Assembly: GCA_964490725.1 (NCBI GenBank)
Contig: CAZBDU010000031.1
Location: 1-55,486, forward strand
Source: CAZBDU01 sp964490725
GTDB lineage: Bacteria > Spirochaetota > Spirochaetia > SZUA-6 > DRHE01
Length of the DNA: 55,486 nucleotides
Direction of reading: 5' to 3'
The notes beneath the pieces are model-generated. The model did not search any database, was not told where the DNA came from, and saw nothing but the letters and a program-made list of their open reading frames with translations. The translations under genes were made by a program, and so were the position numbers. Positions 39,619-48,326 of the stretch are shown here, in pieces. The number at the start of each line of letters is the position of its first letter. The first letter of the stretch is position 1.

Positions 39619-40248
39619 ATGAAGAATACCCTTTCACTCGTACGCAAAAGGGTAGCCGTGCCTGCCCAGCCGGAATACAGGCAGGCCCAGTGGACAGAAC
39701 CTGTGGTTCTGGGGAATCGCGTTCCGAAGGATTATTTCATCACTTCGGGCAGGGGGGAGAGTGAGATCACGGTGCACGCCGGCTCCTATCATCTGGCGCT
39801 GCGCGCTGCGGGCATCGAGATGTGCAACATCATGACCTACTCATCCATCCTGCCGGCCATCGCCAGGGAGGTGTCTAAGCCGCAGCTGCTGCAGCACGGC
39901 TCGGTAATGGAAACGATCATGGCCGTTTCCAGCGCCGAGCATGATCAGCGCGCCACTGCTGGCATCATATTCGGATGGCTGTACGACAAGCGGTCCGGCG
40001 GACGGCATGGCGGTCTGGTGTGCGAGTACAGCGGCTCCTACGGCGAAGCCGAGGCGGAGGAGCAGCTGCGAGCCAGCCTGCAGGAGCTGTACGAGAACGG
40101 GTATTCCGACCAGTACTTCCTGAGGGAGACGCGGCTGATCATGGACAGCCTGGTCCCGGCAAAGAAGTACGGGACGGCCCTGGTGTCGATCTGTTTTCTC
40201 AACTATCTGTGGCCAGTGGTCTCGGGGGGCGAGCCTACCGGACAATGA
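39619..40248 (+). CDS. pdaD: Pyruvoyl-dependent arginine decarboxylase
   Basis: A 209-residue proenzyme of the PvlArgDC family, which decarboxylates arginine to agmatine. The self-cleavage region is NIMTYSSILPAI, with S75-S76; family precedent is Ser-Ser cleavage giving the pyruvoyl group on the second Ser. PKDYFITSGRGESEITVHAGSYHLAL is the beta-chain signature, and GSVMETIMA carries the conserved catalytic Glu. ATG at 39619 is preferred to the TTG directly before it. It overlaps speB by 4 nt, forming the first gene of a polyamine operon. Confidence 0.88.
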   Translation: MKNTLSLVRKRVAVPAQPEYRQAQWTEPVVLGNRVPKDYFITSGRGESEITVHAGSYHLALRAAGIEMCNIMTYSSILPAIAREVSKPQLLQHGSVMETIMAVSSAEHDQRATAGIIFGWLYDKRSGGRHGGLVCEYSGSYGEAEAEEQLRASLQELYENGYSDQYFLRETRLIMDSLVPAKKYGTALVSICFLNYLWPVVSGGEPTGQ

Positions 40249-41111
40249 ACGGCTTCGGGGACCTGCCCAGGCGGTACCGCCGGCTCGACAGCGCCCGGGC
40301 CGTTCTGATCCCGGTTCCCTACGACCGGACCAGCACCTGGCTCAAGGGGGCCGCCCGCGGCCCCCGGGCCATCATCGACGCCTCGGCGCACATGGAGCTC
40401 TACGACATCGAAACCGACTCGGAGCCGTACCGGGTGGGGCTTGCCACCGACCGGGCGGTGGAGGAGCGCTCCTCGCCGGAGGCCATGGTGGAGGCGGTCC
40501 GCCGCCGCGTGGCCTCCCACCTGGAGGCCGGCCGGCTGCCCGTGGTGGTGGGCGGGGAGCACTCCGTCACGGTGGGCGCGGCATTCGCCTGCGCGGACCG
40601 CCATCCGGGTCTGACGGTGCTCCAACTGGACGCACACGCGGACCTGCGCCGGGAGTACCAGGGCAGCCGTTTCAGCCACGCCTGCGTCATGGCCCGCCTG
40701 AAGGAACGCTGTCCGGCGGTCCAGGTGGGCATCCGCAGCATGGACGTGTCGGAGAAACCCTACCTGGACCCTGCGCGGGTCTTCTTTGCCGAGAAGTCGC
40801 GCCTGGACCCGCACTGGCCGGATCGGGCGGTGGAGCTCCTGGCTGCCGAGGTGTACCTGACCGTGGACCTGGACGTCCTGGACCCCGGGGTGATGCCCGC
40901 CACGGGCACGCCGGAGCCGGGGGGACTGGGCTGGTACGAGGTCCTGGAGCTGCTGCGGCGGGTGTTCACTCAGCGCACCGTGGTTGGCTTCGACGTGGTG
41001 GAGCTCTGCCCCCGGGAGGATCCGGCGCCGGATTTCCTGGCGGCCAGGCTGATCTACAAGATGCTGGGCTACCGCTTCGCCGGGGAGGCGCAGCAGGGAA
41101 AGGAGAGATAG
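40245..41111 (+). CDS. speB: Agmatinase (ureohydrolase family)
   Basis: A 288-residue Mn-dependent ureohydrolase. The binuclear metal ligands are all seen: GGEHSVTVG, LDAHADLR, SHACV (in place of SHxxx of the variable site) and DLDVLDPGVMPATGTPEPGG. The end GFDVVELCP is typical of SpeB rather than arginase. It hydrolyses agmatine to putrescine and urea, the second step after PdaD. Start ATG overlaps the pdaD stop; the dhs-like gene follows with no gap, so the three are co-translated. Confidence 0.9.
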   Translation: MNGFGDLPRRYRRLDSARAVLIPVPYDRTSTWLKGAARGPRAIIDASAHMELYDIETDSEPYRVGLATDRAVEERSSPEAMVEAVRRRVASHLEAGRLPVVVGGEHSVTVGAAFACADRHPGLTVLQLDAHADLRREYQGSRFSHACVMARLKERCPAVQVGIRSMDVSEKPYLDPARVFFAEKSRLDPHWPDRAVELLAAEVYLTVDLDVLDPGVMPATGTPEPGGLGWYEVLELLRRVFTQRTVVGFDVVELCPREDPAPDFLAARLIYKMLGYRFAGEAQQGKER

Positions 41112-42128
41112 TTGAATAAGCACGAGCTCCTCGACATACCCATCGAGCACATCGACCCTACAAGCTTCGATGCCACTCCCATCATCGAGGGCATGCGGGG
41201 CATGTCGTTCAGCGCCCGGGACACCGCCCGGGCCGCGGAGATCCTCCAGTCCATGATCGCCGACCCGGAGTGCAGCGTCATTCTCACTCTGGCCGGCTCC
41301 ACCGGCGCCGGCGGCTGCCTGAAGATCTACTCAGAGATGGTGCGGTGCAACATGGTGGACGCCATCGTGGCCACCGGAGCGGCCGTCGTGGACATGGACT
41401 TCTTCGAGGCCCTGGGCTTCCGCCACTACCGGGGCAGTCCCCATGCCGACGATCGGGCGCTCAGGCGGATGTACATCGACAGGATCTACGACACCTACAT
41501 CGACGAGGAGCAGCTGCAGCGCTGCGATGAGGCCGTGAAGGCGGTGGCCGACTCGCTGGAAGCCGGGGTGTACTCCTCCCGGGGGTTCATCCGGGAGATG
41601 GGAGGCTACCTCAAGGGGCACGCCCGCAAACGGGACAGCCTGGTGGAGGCGGCCTACGACCACAACGTCCCCATCTTCTGCCCGGCCTTCTCCGATTCCA
41701 GCGCCGGCTTCGGTCTGGTGCTGCACCAGACCGAGAGGCCGGAGGGGCACGTGTCCATCGATTCGGTGCGGGACTTCCGCGAGCTGACGGCCATCAAGAT
41801 CCACGCGCAGACCACGGGGCTGTTCATGGTGGGGGGCGGGGTGCCCAAGAACTTCGCCCAGGATACCGTGGTGTGCGCCGAGATGCTGGGCAAGGCCGTC
41901 CCGATGCACAAGTACGCGGTGCAGATCACCGTGGCCGACGTGCGCGACGGAGCCTGTTCGAGCTCCACCCTGAAGGAGGCCAGCTCCTGGGGGAAGGTGG
42001 ACAGCGTGTTCGAGCAGATGGTGTTCGCCGAGGCCACCACGGTGCTGCCGCTGATCGTGAGCTGCGTCTACCACCGGGGCGGCTGGAAGAACCGCCCGCG
42101 GCGGGAGCTCAGCCGCCTGTTCGACTGA
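41112..42128 (+). CDS. Deoxyhypusine synthase homologue (likely homospermidine/spermidine-forming)
   Basis: A 338-residue NAD-dependent enzyme with a TTG start directly abutting speB and GGAGAG upstream. The DHS fold is clear: LTLAGSTGAGGCLKIYSEMVR, DAIVATGAAVVDMDFFEALG, AFSDSSAGFGLVLHQ, GGGVPKNFAQDT and SSSTLKEASSWGKVD, the last holding the catalytic lysine (K295). Bacteria lack eIF5A, and bacterial DHS-like proteins characterised so far make homospermidine or similar polyamines by aminobutyl transfer. Position after pdaD and speB agrees: putrescine would be its substrate. The exact product is not readable. Confidence 0.85.
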   Translation: MNKHELLDIPIEHIDPTSFDATPIIEGMRGMSFSARDTARAAEILQSMIADPECSVILTLAGSTGAGGCLKIYSEMVRCNMVDAIVATGAAVVDMDFFEALGFRHYRGSPHADDRALRRMYIDRIYDTYIDEEQLQRCDEAVKAVADSLEAGVYSSRGFIREMGGYLKGHARKRDSLVEAAYDHNVPIFCPAFSDSSAGFGLVLHQTERPEGHVSIDSVRDFRELTAIKIHAQTTGLFMVGGGVPKNFAQDTVVCAEMLGKAVPMHKYAVQITVADVRDGACSSSTLKEASSWGKVDSVFEQMVFAEATTVLPLIVSCVYHRGGWKNRPRRELSRLFD

Positions 42129-42227
42129 GGGGCGCCGCCTTGCGGTTCCGCCCCGGCAGCGGGTGGCACCGCTTCAGGGAGCGGAACGGGCCGGTGCCGT
42201 GCACCGGTGCATGGGTTCCCTCCCGCT

Positions 42228-43013
42228 TCAGACCATGCGGGCCAGAAGATCGCCGATCCCGTAGGCGGCCGCAGCGGTGGCGCCGCCCACCAGGAGCATC
42301 TCCAGCCCCGAACGCCACCACGGCTGTCCGGTGATGCCCGTCTTCAGCGCCCCCAGCGCGAAGAGGGTGATCCCGGTCAGGATCGAAGCGGAGGGGAAGG
42401 AATGCTGCCCCGCCAGGGGCGCCACGCCGGCCAGGACGTAGGTGAGCAGCGGCACGAAGCCGAATACGGCGAAAGCCGCGAAGGTGGCCAGGGCGTTCTT
42501 CAGGGGAGATTCCTCGGTGCTGACGAGGCCGAGCTCCTCCACCATCATCACGTCCACCCATGCCTTGTGGTTCTTCGACAGGATGGACACCATGGCCTCG
42601 GCATCCTCCCGCTCCAGCCCCTTGCTCGTGTACAGCTCCACCATCTCGCGCCGCTCGCCTTCGGGGAAGTGCTCCACCTCCCACTCCTCGCGGTGGCGCT
42701 CGGCGGCGGCGTATTCTTTCTCCGCCCGGGTGCTGAGGAAATCTCCGATGGCCATGGACAGCCCGTCGGCGATCAGGTTGGCGAAGCCCAGGATGAGGAC
42801 GATGGAGGGCTGAAGCGAGGCGCCGGCCACGCCGGCCACCACGGCGAAGGTGGTGACGATGCCGTCCAGACCGCCGTAAACGAAGCTCTTGATGAACTGG
42901 CCCTGCTCGCGGCGGTGCTCCTCGGGCGCCTCCGTAAGGTGGGCCTGCCGCGAGGCTTCCGGATCCCGCTTACGGTAGGCCGCCAGGGCCTTTTCCAGGT
43001 TCCTGCTCAGCAT
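42228..43013 (-). CDS. VIT1/CCC1 family iron/manganese transporter-like membrane protein
   Basis: A 261-residue protein from ATG at 43013 (GTG at 43025 also possible; neither has a clear ribosome-binding site). The VIT1/CCC1 signature is FVYGGLDGIVTTFAVVAGVAGASLQPSIVLILGFANLIADGLSMAIGDFLSTRAEKEY, with the metal-binding cytoplasmic helix rich in Glu (EEWEVEHFPEGERREMVELY). Predicted to move Fe2+ or Mn2+ across the membrane, with five helices. It is convergent with the polyamine operon and lies 60 nt downstream of the MATE gene. Confidence 0.88.
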   Translation of the reverse strand: MLSRNLEKALAAYRKRDPEASRQAHLTEAPEEHRREQGQFIKSFVYGGLDGIVTTFAVVAGVAGASLQPSIVLILGFANLIADGLSMAIGDFLSTRAEKEYAAAERHREEWEVEHFPEGERREMVELYTSKGLEREDAEAMVSILSKNHKAWVDVMMVEELGLVSTEESPLKNALATFAAFAVFGFVPLLTYVLAGVAPLAGQHSFPSASILTGITLFALGALKTGITGQPWWRSGLEMLLVGGATAAAAYGIGDLLARMV

Positions 43014-43073
43014 GACGGCATCCACGGTAGCGCCGGGGGGGCGGGGGGGTCAAGCGCACCGGCTCCGGCGGGC

Positions 43074-44444
43074 TCACACCACTTTCTGTTTCCAGCGCCC
43101 CCGCAGGAACCAGCCGGCCATGGCCAGCCCCTGCAGAAGGAACGCCGTAGAGACCGCCAGCCAGACACCCAGAGGATCCCCCCCGAGCAGCCGGGGCAGG
43201 AGCACGGCCAGGGGGATCTGCACCGCCACCAGGGTGGCGGCCAGCACGATCGCAGGAAAGACGGTGTCTCCCGCGCCGTTCAGGGCGCTGGCCATGACCA
43301 GCGCCACGGCCAGGAAGAGGTAGGTCGCCACCCGCACCCGCAGGTAGGCCGCCCCGTGCTCCACGATGGCCGGGCTGTGGTTGAACAGGCCGATGGCCCC
43401 CCGGGAGAAGCTCAGGAACAGCGCCCCCGCCACGGCCAGGATGGCCGCGTACAGGCCGGCGGCGATCCAGGCGCCGCGCGCCGCCCGTTCGGGCTTGCCC
43501 GCCCCCAGGTTCTGCCCCACCAGGGTGGCCGCCGCCGCCCCGAGGGCCCAGCCCGGCATCATCACGATCAGGTCCAGTCGCAGCCCGATGCCGTAGGCGG
43601 CCACCACGGCCACCCCGAAGCCGGCCACCACGCGCATCAGCATCAGGCTGCCCACGCTGCGCACCGCCCCCTGGATGGTGCCGGGAATGGAGAGGGAGAG
43701 CATGCGGCGAATGAGGCCCAGGTCGGGACGGTAGGAGCGGAAGCGGAGCCTTATGCGGGTGCCGCCCCGCGAGAGGATGGCCAGCCCCGCGCACATTCCG
43801 ATTCCCTGGGCAACCACGGTGGCCATGGCCGCGCCGCGCACCCCCATGCGTGGAAAGATCCAGATGCCGAAGATCAGCAGCGGATCCAGGGTAATGTTGG
43901 CCGCCGAGGAGGCGGCCATCACCAGCATGGGGCTGAGCGCGTCCCCGATTCCCCGCATGATGGCGCTGCTGAGGAAGAAGAGGATCAGCGTAAAGGAGCC
44001 GTCGAACACGATGCGCAGGTACCCCAGGCCGAGCCTCAACACCTCCCCCTCGGCGCCCAGAAGCGCCAGGGCCTGCCGGCCGGACAGGTTCACGAATAGC
44101 ACCAGGAGGATCGAGGCCGCCACCCCCAGGGAGAGGGACTGCATGGCGGCCATCCCGGCCCGCTCCGGCTGGCCGGCGCCGAAGTAGCGCGCCACCATGG
44201 CGGTGGTGCCGACGGACACGCCGATCAGCAGGGTCCAGGTGATCTGCATCAGGATCCCCGAGAGGGCCACCGCCGCGATGGCCGCCGCGCCCAGACGGCC
44301 GACAAAGATCATGTCCACGACGTTGAAGGCGTTCTGCAGAAGATTGCCCAGCACCATCGGCCAGGCCAGGCGCACCACGGAGCGCAACAGGGGCCCCTCG
44401 GTCAGGCTGGCGCCGTTCACTGCCCGGTCCATGCGCTTCACCAT
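43074..44444 (-). CDS. MATE family efflux transporter
   Basis: A 456-residue multidrug and toxin extrusion protein with twelve predicted helices in two repeats. Landmarks are RLAWPMVLGNLLQNAFNVVDMIFVGRLGAAAIAAVALSG at helix 1-2 and GWALGAAAATLVGQNLGAGKPERA at the second repeat, plus LYAAILAVAGALFLSFSRGAIGLFN. It would export cationic compounds against Na+ or H+. The gene runs in the same direction as the VIT1-like gene, but no functional link is visible. Confidence 0.9.
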   Translation of the reverse strand: MVKRMDRAVNGASLTEGPLLRSVVRLAWPMVLGNLLQNAFNVVDMIFVGRLGAAAIAAVALSGILMQITWTLLIGVSVGTTAMVARYFGAGQPERAGMAAMQSLSLGVAASILLVLFVNLSGRQALALLGAEGEVLRLGLGYLRIVFDGSFTLILFFLSSAIMRGIGDALSPMLVMAASSAANITLDPLLIFGIWIFPRMGVRGAAMATVVAQGIGMCAGLAILSRGGTRIRLRFRSYRPDLGLIRRMLSLSIPGTIQGAVRSVGSLMLMRVVAGFGVAVVAAYGIGLRLDLIVMMPGWALGAAAATLVGQNLGAGKPERAARGAWIAAGLYAAILAVAGALFLSFSRGAIGLFNHSPAIVEHGAAYLRVRVATYLFLAVALVMASALNGAGDTVFPAIVLAATLVAVQIPLAVLLPRLLGGDPLGVWLAVSTAFLLQGLAMAGWFLRGRWKQKVV

Positions 44445-44550
44445 ACACGACCGGCGGCGCCCCGGACCAGAGGGGAGGGGGGGCGTGGGGCGCCTGGGGC
44501 GCCGCGGGCGCTGGAAAAACCCCTCCCGGGCGTGCTATCCTTGGTGCCCG

Positions 44551-46950
44551 GTGACTGACAGGGAGCGGCGCAACCGGGGACCGTTGTCAGGCGACTGGGC
44601 CGGAAGGCTCCTGCTCTTCGTGGAACGTCATGCCTGGGCCGTGATCGCCATAACGGCGGCGATCACCGTGGGCTTCGGCTTCTTCGCCCTGCGGCTGCGG
44701 GTGGTTCCCGATCTGGACAGCCTGATCCCCGAAGACCAGAGAATCAACAGGCTCATCGCGGAGTACAGCAGGGGACGTCCGGAGGAGGAGTTCCTGGTCC
44801 TGGCCGTCCAGGCCGACGACCCCTTTCGGCTGGAGGGGCTCGCCGCTTTCGAAGAGGCGATTCACACCATCGAGCGGCTGCCTCCCATGGGCAAGGCCGT
44901 GAGCCCCTTCAACTGGGTGACCTTCCAGAACGAGGACGGGCGGCTGATGGTGGTGCCGGTTGCCGTGGAGGGACGAGCCCCGCGCACCGACGGGGAGCTG
45001 GAGCGTTTCCGCAGCCGCCTGCTGGCAGACCCCTTTGCCCGCAACTACGTGGTCTCCCCGGACGGAAGGACGCTGGCGGCTTTCTTTGCCGCGGACAACG
45101 TCCGGGACTCCTCGCGCATCATGCGTACCCTGCGGCAGGTGCGCTCCCGGCTGGATCCGTACTTCCATACCTACCTCACCGGCTCGGTGCCTCTGGAGCA
45201 CACCGCCAGAACCCTTCTGATGAAGGATCTCTCGCGGCTGATCGCCCTGGTGGCGCTGTTCGTGCTGCTGATCTACTACGTGGGGTTTCGCACCCTGCGG
45301 GCCGTGCTCCTGCCGCTGCTGGTGGTGGCGGCCGGCACGATCTGGACCGTGGGGTTCATGGCGGCTCTGGGTTACCCCATCTCCATGGTCAGCGTGGCGG
45401 TTCCCCCTCTGGTTCTGACGCTGGGCTCCTCCTACAGCATTCACATCCTGAACCAGTACTATCGCGAATCGGGGAACGGTGGCGACGGTTCGGCAGCGGC
45501 CATCTCTCAGGTAGTGCCCACGATCCTGCTGGCCTCGGCGACCACGATCATCGGGTTCAGCAGCCTGCTGGGCAACACGGTTCGCCAGACCCGCCAGTCG
45601 GCCCTGGCCGCCAGCGTGGGCATCGCCGCCTGCGCGCTGGTCTCGCTCACCTTTCTGCCGGCGGTCCTTTCGCTGCTGCCGCCGCCAAGGCCCTCTCAGA
45701 GGAGGAAGGTGACCGCAGGGCTGCTGGCGCGCCTGCTGCGCCGCACGGGACGCCGGGTGGTGAGGGCGCGATACGCGATCCTGGTCGCGGCGGTGCTGGT
45801 GGCGGCGGGGTTCGCCGTTGCCTACCCGCACGTGAGGCACCAGGCGAACTACATCTCCTACTTTCCCCGGCAGGAGCAGGTGGTGCGCGACACCGCCGCG
45901 GTGAACGGCTCCCTGGGAGGGGTTCAGCAGATCTACCTGACCTTTTCGGCGCCGAAAGGCAGGGAGAAGTTCTTCCTGGATCCCGCGGTGCTGCGCCAGA
46001 TCGCCCGCCTGGAAGAGAGGATGCGCCGCAGAGCTGAGATCACCTATACGGTCTCCTTCGCCTCCTACATCAGCCACCTGAACGGCCTGATGACCGGTAC
46101 TGCCGGGGTGCCGGAAAAACGGGGCCTGATCCTGCTGCTGGCGAAGTACTTCAAGATTTTCTCCGGCTCCCAGGAGAGCAACTCCCTGGTGGACCAGCTC
46201 CTGGATCCGGACTATTCGCGGCTCACCGTGGTGTTCAGGGTTTCCCGAGCCTCGGACCGACAGATGCTCTTCGAGCGGGAGCTGCAGCAGGTGCTGGACG
46301 GCGTGGCGGCGGACGTGCGGGCCACGGTGGATCCTTCGATCGAGGCTGATTTCTGGGGACGGAGCCTGCGTTTCCTCACCCTGGTGCGGATCATCACCCG
46401 CGATCAGCTTCAGGCGACGGCGGTCGCCGTGGTGCTGATCTTCCTCGCCACCCTGCTGGTGTTCCGTTCCCTGCGCTTCGCCGCCCTGGCGCTGGTTCCC
46501 ATGACCATCGGCATCATGCTCAACTACATCCTCATGGCCGCCATCGGGATCCCTATGGACGTGACCACGGTGATGTTCACCTCCGTGGCCATCGGCGTGG
46601 GGGTGGACAGCTCGATTCACTTTCTGCTGTCCGTGCGGCGGCAGCGGCTGGCCAGGCCCTGCGGGATGGCGGAGAGCCTGTACGGCGCCCTCCAGGTGAC
46701 CGGCAGGCCGATCCTGCTGATCAGCGGCTCGGTGGTCGGGGGGCTGCTGGTGCTGACCTTCGCCAGCTTCCTGCCGATAGTCTACTTCGGCCTGCTGGTG
46801 GCGCTGGCGCTGCTGTCCACGGCCCTGGCCACGGTGCTGGTGCTGCCGGCCCTGCTGGCCCTGGGGGAGCGGCCCTCTTCGGGCCCGGGCGTCGGGGAGG
46901 GGCAGGAGCGGGCGGCGCGCAGGGCCGTGACAACCGGCCGCCCACCCTGA
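44551..46950 (+). CDS. MMPL/RND-family transporter (hydrophobe exporter type)
   Basis: A 799-residue RND protein in two homologous halves. Each half has an N-terminal helix (RHAWAVIAITAAITVGFGFFAL; ARYAILVAAVLVAAGFAVAY), a periplasmic loop, then five helices (LIALVALFVLLIYYVGF...; LQATAVAVVLIFLATLLVF...). Proton-relay sections include VPPLVLTLGSSYSIHILNQYYRE and SVAIGVGVDSSIHFLLSVRRQ. Length and the lack of a partner adaptor suggest an HAE3 or MmpL-type lipid exporter. GTG at 44551 is chosen; a TTG at 44584 with GGGGA before it is an alternative start. Confidence 0.85.
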   Translation: MTDRERRNRGPLSGDWAGRLLLFVERHAWAVIAITAAITVGFGFFALRLRVVPDLDSLIPEDQRINRLIAEYSRGRPEEEFLVLAVQADDPFRLEGLAAFEEAIHTIERLPPMGKAVSPFNWVTFQNEDGRLMVVPVAVEGRAPRTDGELERFRSRLLADPFARNYVVSPDGRTLAAFFAADNVRDSSRIMRTLRQVRSRLDPYFHTYLTGSVPLEHTARTLLMKDLSRLIALVALFVLLIYYVGFRTLRAVLLPLLVVAAGTIWTVGFMAALGYPISMVSVAVPPLVLTLGSSYSIHILNQYYRESGNGGDGSAAAISQVVPTILLASATTIIGFSSLLGNTVRQTRQSALAASVGIAACALVSLTFLPAVLSLLPPPRPSQRRKVTAGLLARLLRRTGRRVVRARYAILVAAVLVAAGFAVAYPHVRHQANYISYFPRQEQVVRDTAAVNGSLGGVQQIYLTFSAPKGREKFFLDPAVLRQIARLEERMRRRAEITYTVSFASYISHLNGLMTGTAGVPEKRGLILLLAKYFKIFSGSQESNSLVDQLLDPDYSRLTVVFRVSRASDRQMLFERELQQVLDGVAADVRATVDPSIEADFWGRSLRFLTLVRIITRDQLQATAVAVVLIFLATLLVFRSLRFAALALVPMTIGIMLNYILMAAIGIPMDVTTVMFTSVAIGVGVDSSIHFLLSVRRQRLARPCGMAESLYGALQVTGRPILLISGSVVGGLLVLTFASFLPIVYFGLLVALALLSTALATVLVLPALLALGERPSSGPGVGEGQERAARRAVTTGRPP

Positions 46951-46992
46951 GGCACGGGAGAGGCGGGAGATGCGCTGTCTGAGACGCGCTGT

Positions 46993-47022
46993 TTGACTGT
47001 GGGCGGCAATTTCGGTTAGACT
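46993..47022 (+). promoter_or_regulatory. Promoter of the ATPase/cNMP-binding regulator gene
   Basis: TTGACT at 46993-46998 and TAGACT at 47017-47022 (18-bp spacer) precede the start at 47053. Confidence 0.55.
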
Positions 47023-47052
47023 GTTCGCCAGACACGGTATGGCCGAGGTCCC

Positions 47053-48321
47053 ATGGGTAACATCGCCGTTCTCAGCACAGACGACGGTATCAACAAGACC
47101 ATCCTGGAGGTGTGTGCCGACTCGGAGGAAGCCTTCTTCCCGGTCTATCTGCGCGACCGGAACCTGATCGTCCAGCATCTGAACTACGAGCTGCCGGAAG
47201 TCATCATTCTCAACCAGGGTGACCGCTACATCAACCTCCAGGAGATCCTGGGGGAGATCCGCCGCGACCCCTGGCTGCACTACGGCGGCTTCGTGGTGAT
47301 CCATCAGGAGGACGACGAGAAGGAGGTGCTCAAGCACCTGGCCGGCATCAACCTGATCTCCCTGATCCACGCCGCCAAGCTCGAGCAACACTTCCCCAGG
47401 CTCCTGCGCATCCTGGTGCAGAACCGCTGGATCCTCTACCAGCGGGACCTGCACGTGCTGCTGCAGTCCAAGATCTCCGGCTCCTTCGTGCTGGAGAACG
47501 ACCCCTTCGACCTGATCACCTATTCCAACCTGCTCGCGAACTTTCTGTACAACTCCGGCCTGATCAATCACGAGCAGCGGGTGAGCTTCTACGTGGCGCT
47601 GATGGAGCTGCTGATGAACGCCATCGAGCACGGCAACTGCTGCATCAGCTACGAGGAGAAGAGCGCCTATCTGGAGGCTGGCGGGGACATCCTGGAGCTG
47701 ATCCGGGAGAAGAACCAGGACGCGGAGGTGGCCCGGCGCAAGGTGTACCTGTCCTACCGCATCGAGCCTCGCAAGTCGTCGTTCAGCATCCGTGATGAGG
47801 GACAGGGATTCGATTGGCGCGCCATCGAACCGGCGAAAGGCCAGGAAGGGCTCGGGCAGATGCACGGCCGGGGCATCTTCATGGCCAGGCTGTACCTCTC
47901 GCAACTCTCCTTCAACGACGCGGGCAACGAGGTGTTCTTCGAGATCGACCACACCAACCAGACCGACCTCGTTCCGCAGGCGTTCAGCGGCCAGGAGGAG
48001 CTGGTTTTCCGCGACGGGGAGGTGGTGTTCACGCAGGGGGACCGCTCCAGCCACCTGTATTACATCGTCGCAGGGCAGTTTGAGATCATTGCCAACGGCA
48101 AGATCGTGTCGATCCTCACTCCGGCGGACATCTTTCTGGGAGAGATGTCCTTTCTCCTCAACAACCGGCGCTCCGCCACCGTTCGCTGTCAGGGGGAGGG
48201 CACGCTCATCCGCATCTCCAAGGAATCCTTCATCAACGCCATCAAAGACAAGCCGCACTACGGGATCTTCCTGGCGCGCCTGCTGGCGCAGCGGCTGGTG
48301 CGCCTGCACCCCCACGCCTAG
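47053..48321 (+). CDS. Regulator with degenerate receiver, HATPase and cNMP-binding domain
   Basis: A 422-residue fusion. Residues 1-130 resemble a receiver-like alpha/beta domain. Residues about 140-300 are a GHKL/RsbW-type ATPase: N-box ELLMNAIEHGNC, G1 IRDEGQGFDW, G2 GRGIFMARLYLSQL. No His-phosphotransfer domain precedes it, as in anti-sigma kinases. Residues about 310-415 are a cyclic-nucleotide-binding domain (FRDGEVVFTQGDRSSHLYYIVAGQFEII..., FLGEMSFLLNNRRSATVRCQ, with GE and R as in cAMP sites). It may couple cAMP to anti-sigma or partner-switching control. The cyclase at 28299 is a candidate partner. Its ATG follows a promoter 30 nt upstream. Confidence 0.8.
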   Translation: MGNIAVLSTDDGINKTILEVCADSEEAFFPVYLRDRNLIVQHLNYELPEVIILNQGDRYINLQEILGEIRRDPWLHYGGFVVIHQEDDEKEVLKHLAGINLISLIHAAKLEQHFPRLLRILVQNRWILYQRDLHVLLQSKISGSFVLENDPFDLITYSNLLANFLYNSGLINHEQRVSFYVALMELLMNAIEHGNCCISYEEKSAYLEAGGDILELIREKNQDAEVARRKVYLSYRIEPRKSSFSIRDEGQGFDWRAIEPAKGQEGLGQMHGRGIFMARLYLSQLSFNDAGNEVFFEIDHTNQTDLVPQAFSGQEELVFRDGEVVFTQGDRSSHLYYIVAGQFEIIANGKIVSILTPADIFLGEMSFLLNNRRSATVRCQGEGTLIRISKESFINAIKDKPHYGIFLARLLAQRLVRLHPHA

Positions 48322-48326
48322 AAACC

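Noticed and set aside
44587..48315. A 1,242-codon open frame on the minus strand
   Set aside because: It is antisense to the MMPL transporter and the ATPase/cNMP gene, has low-complexity composition and carries no recognisable motif.
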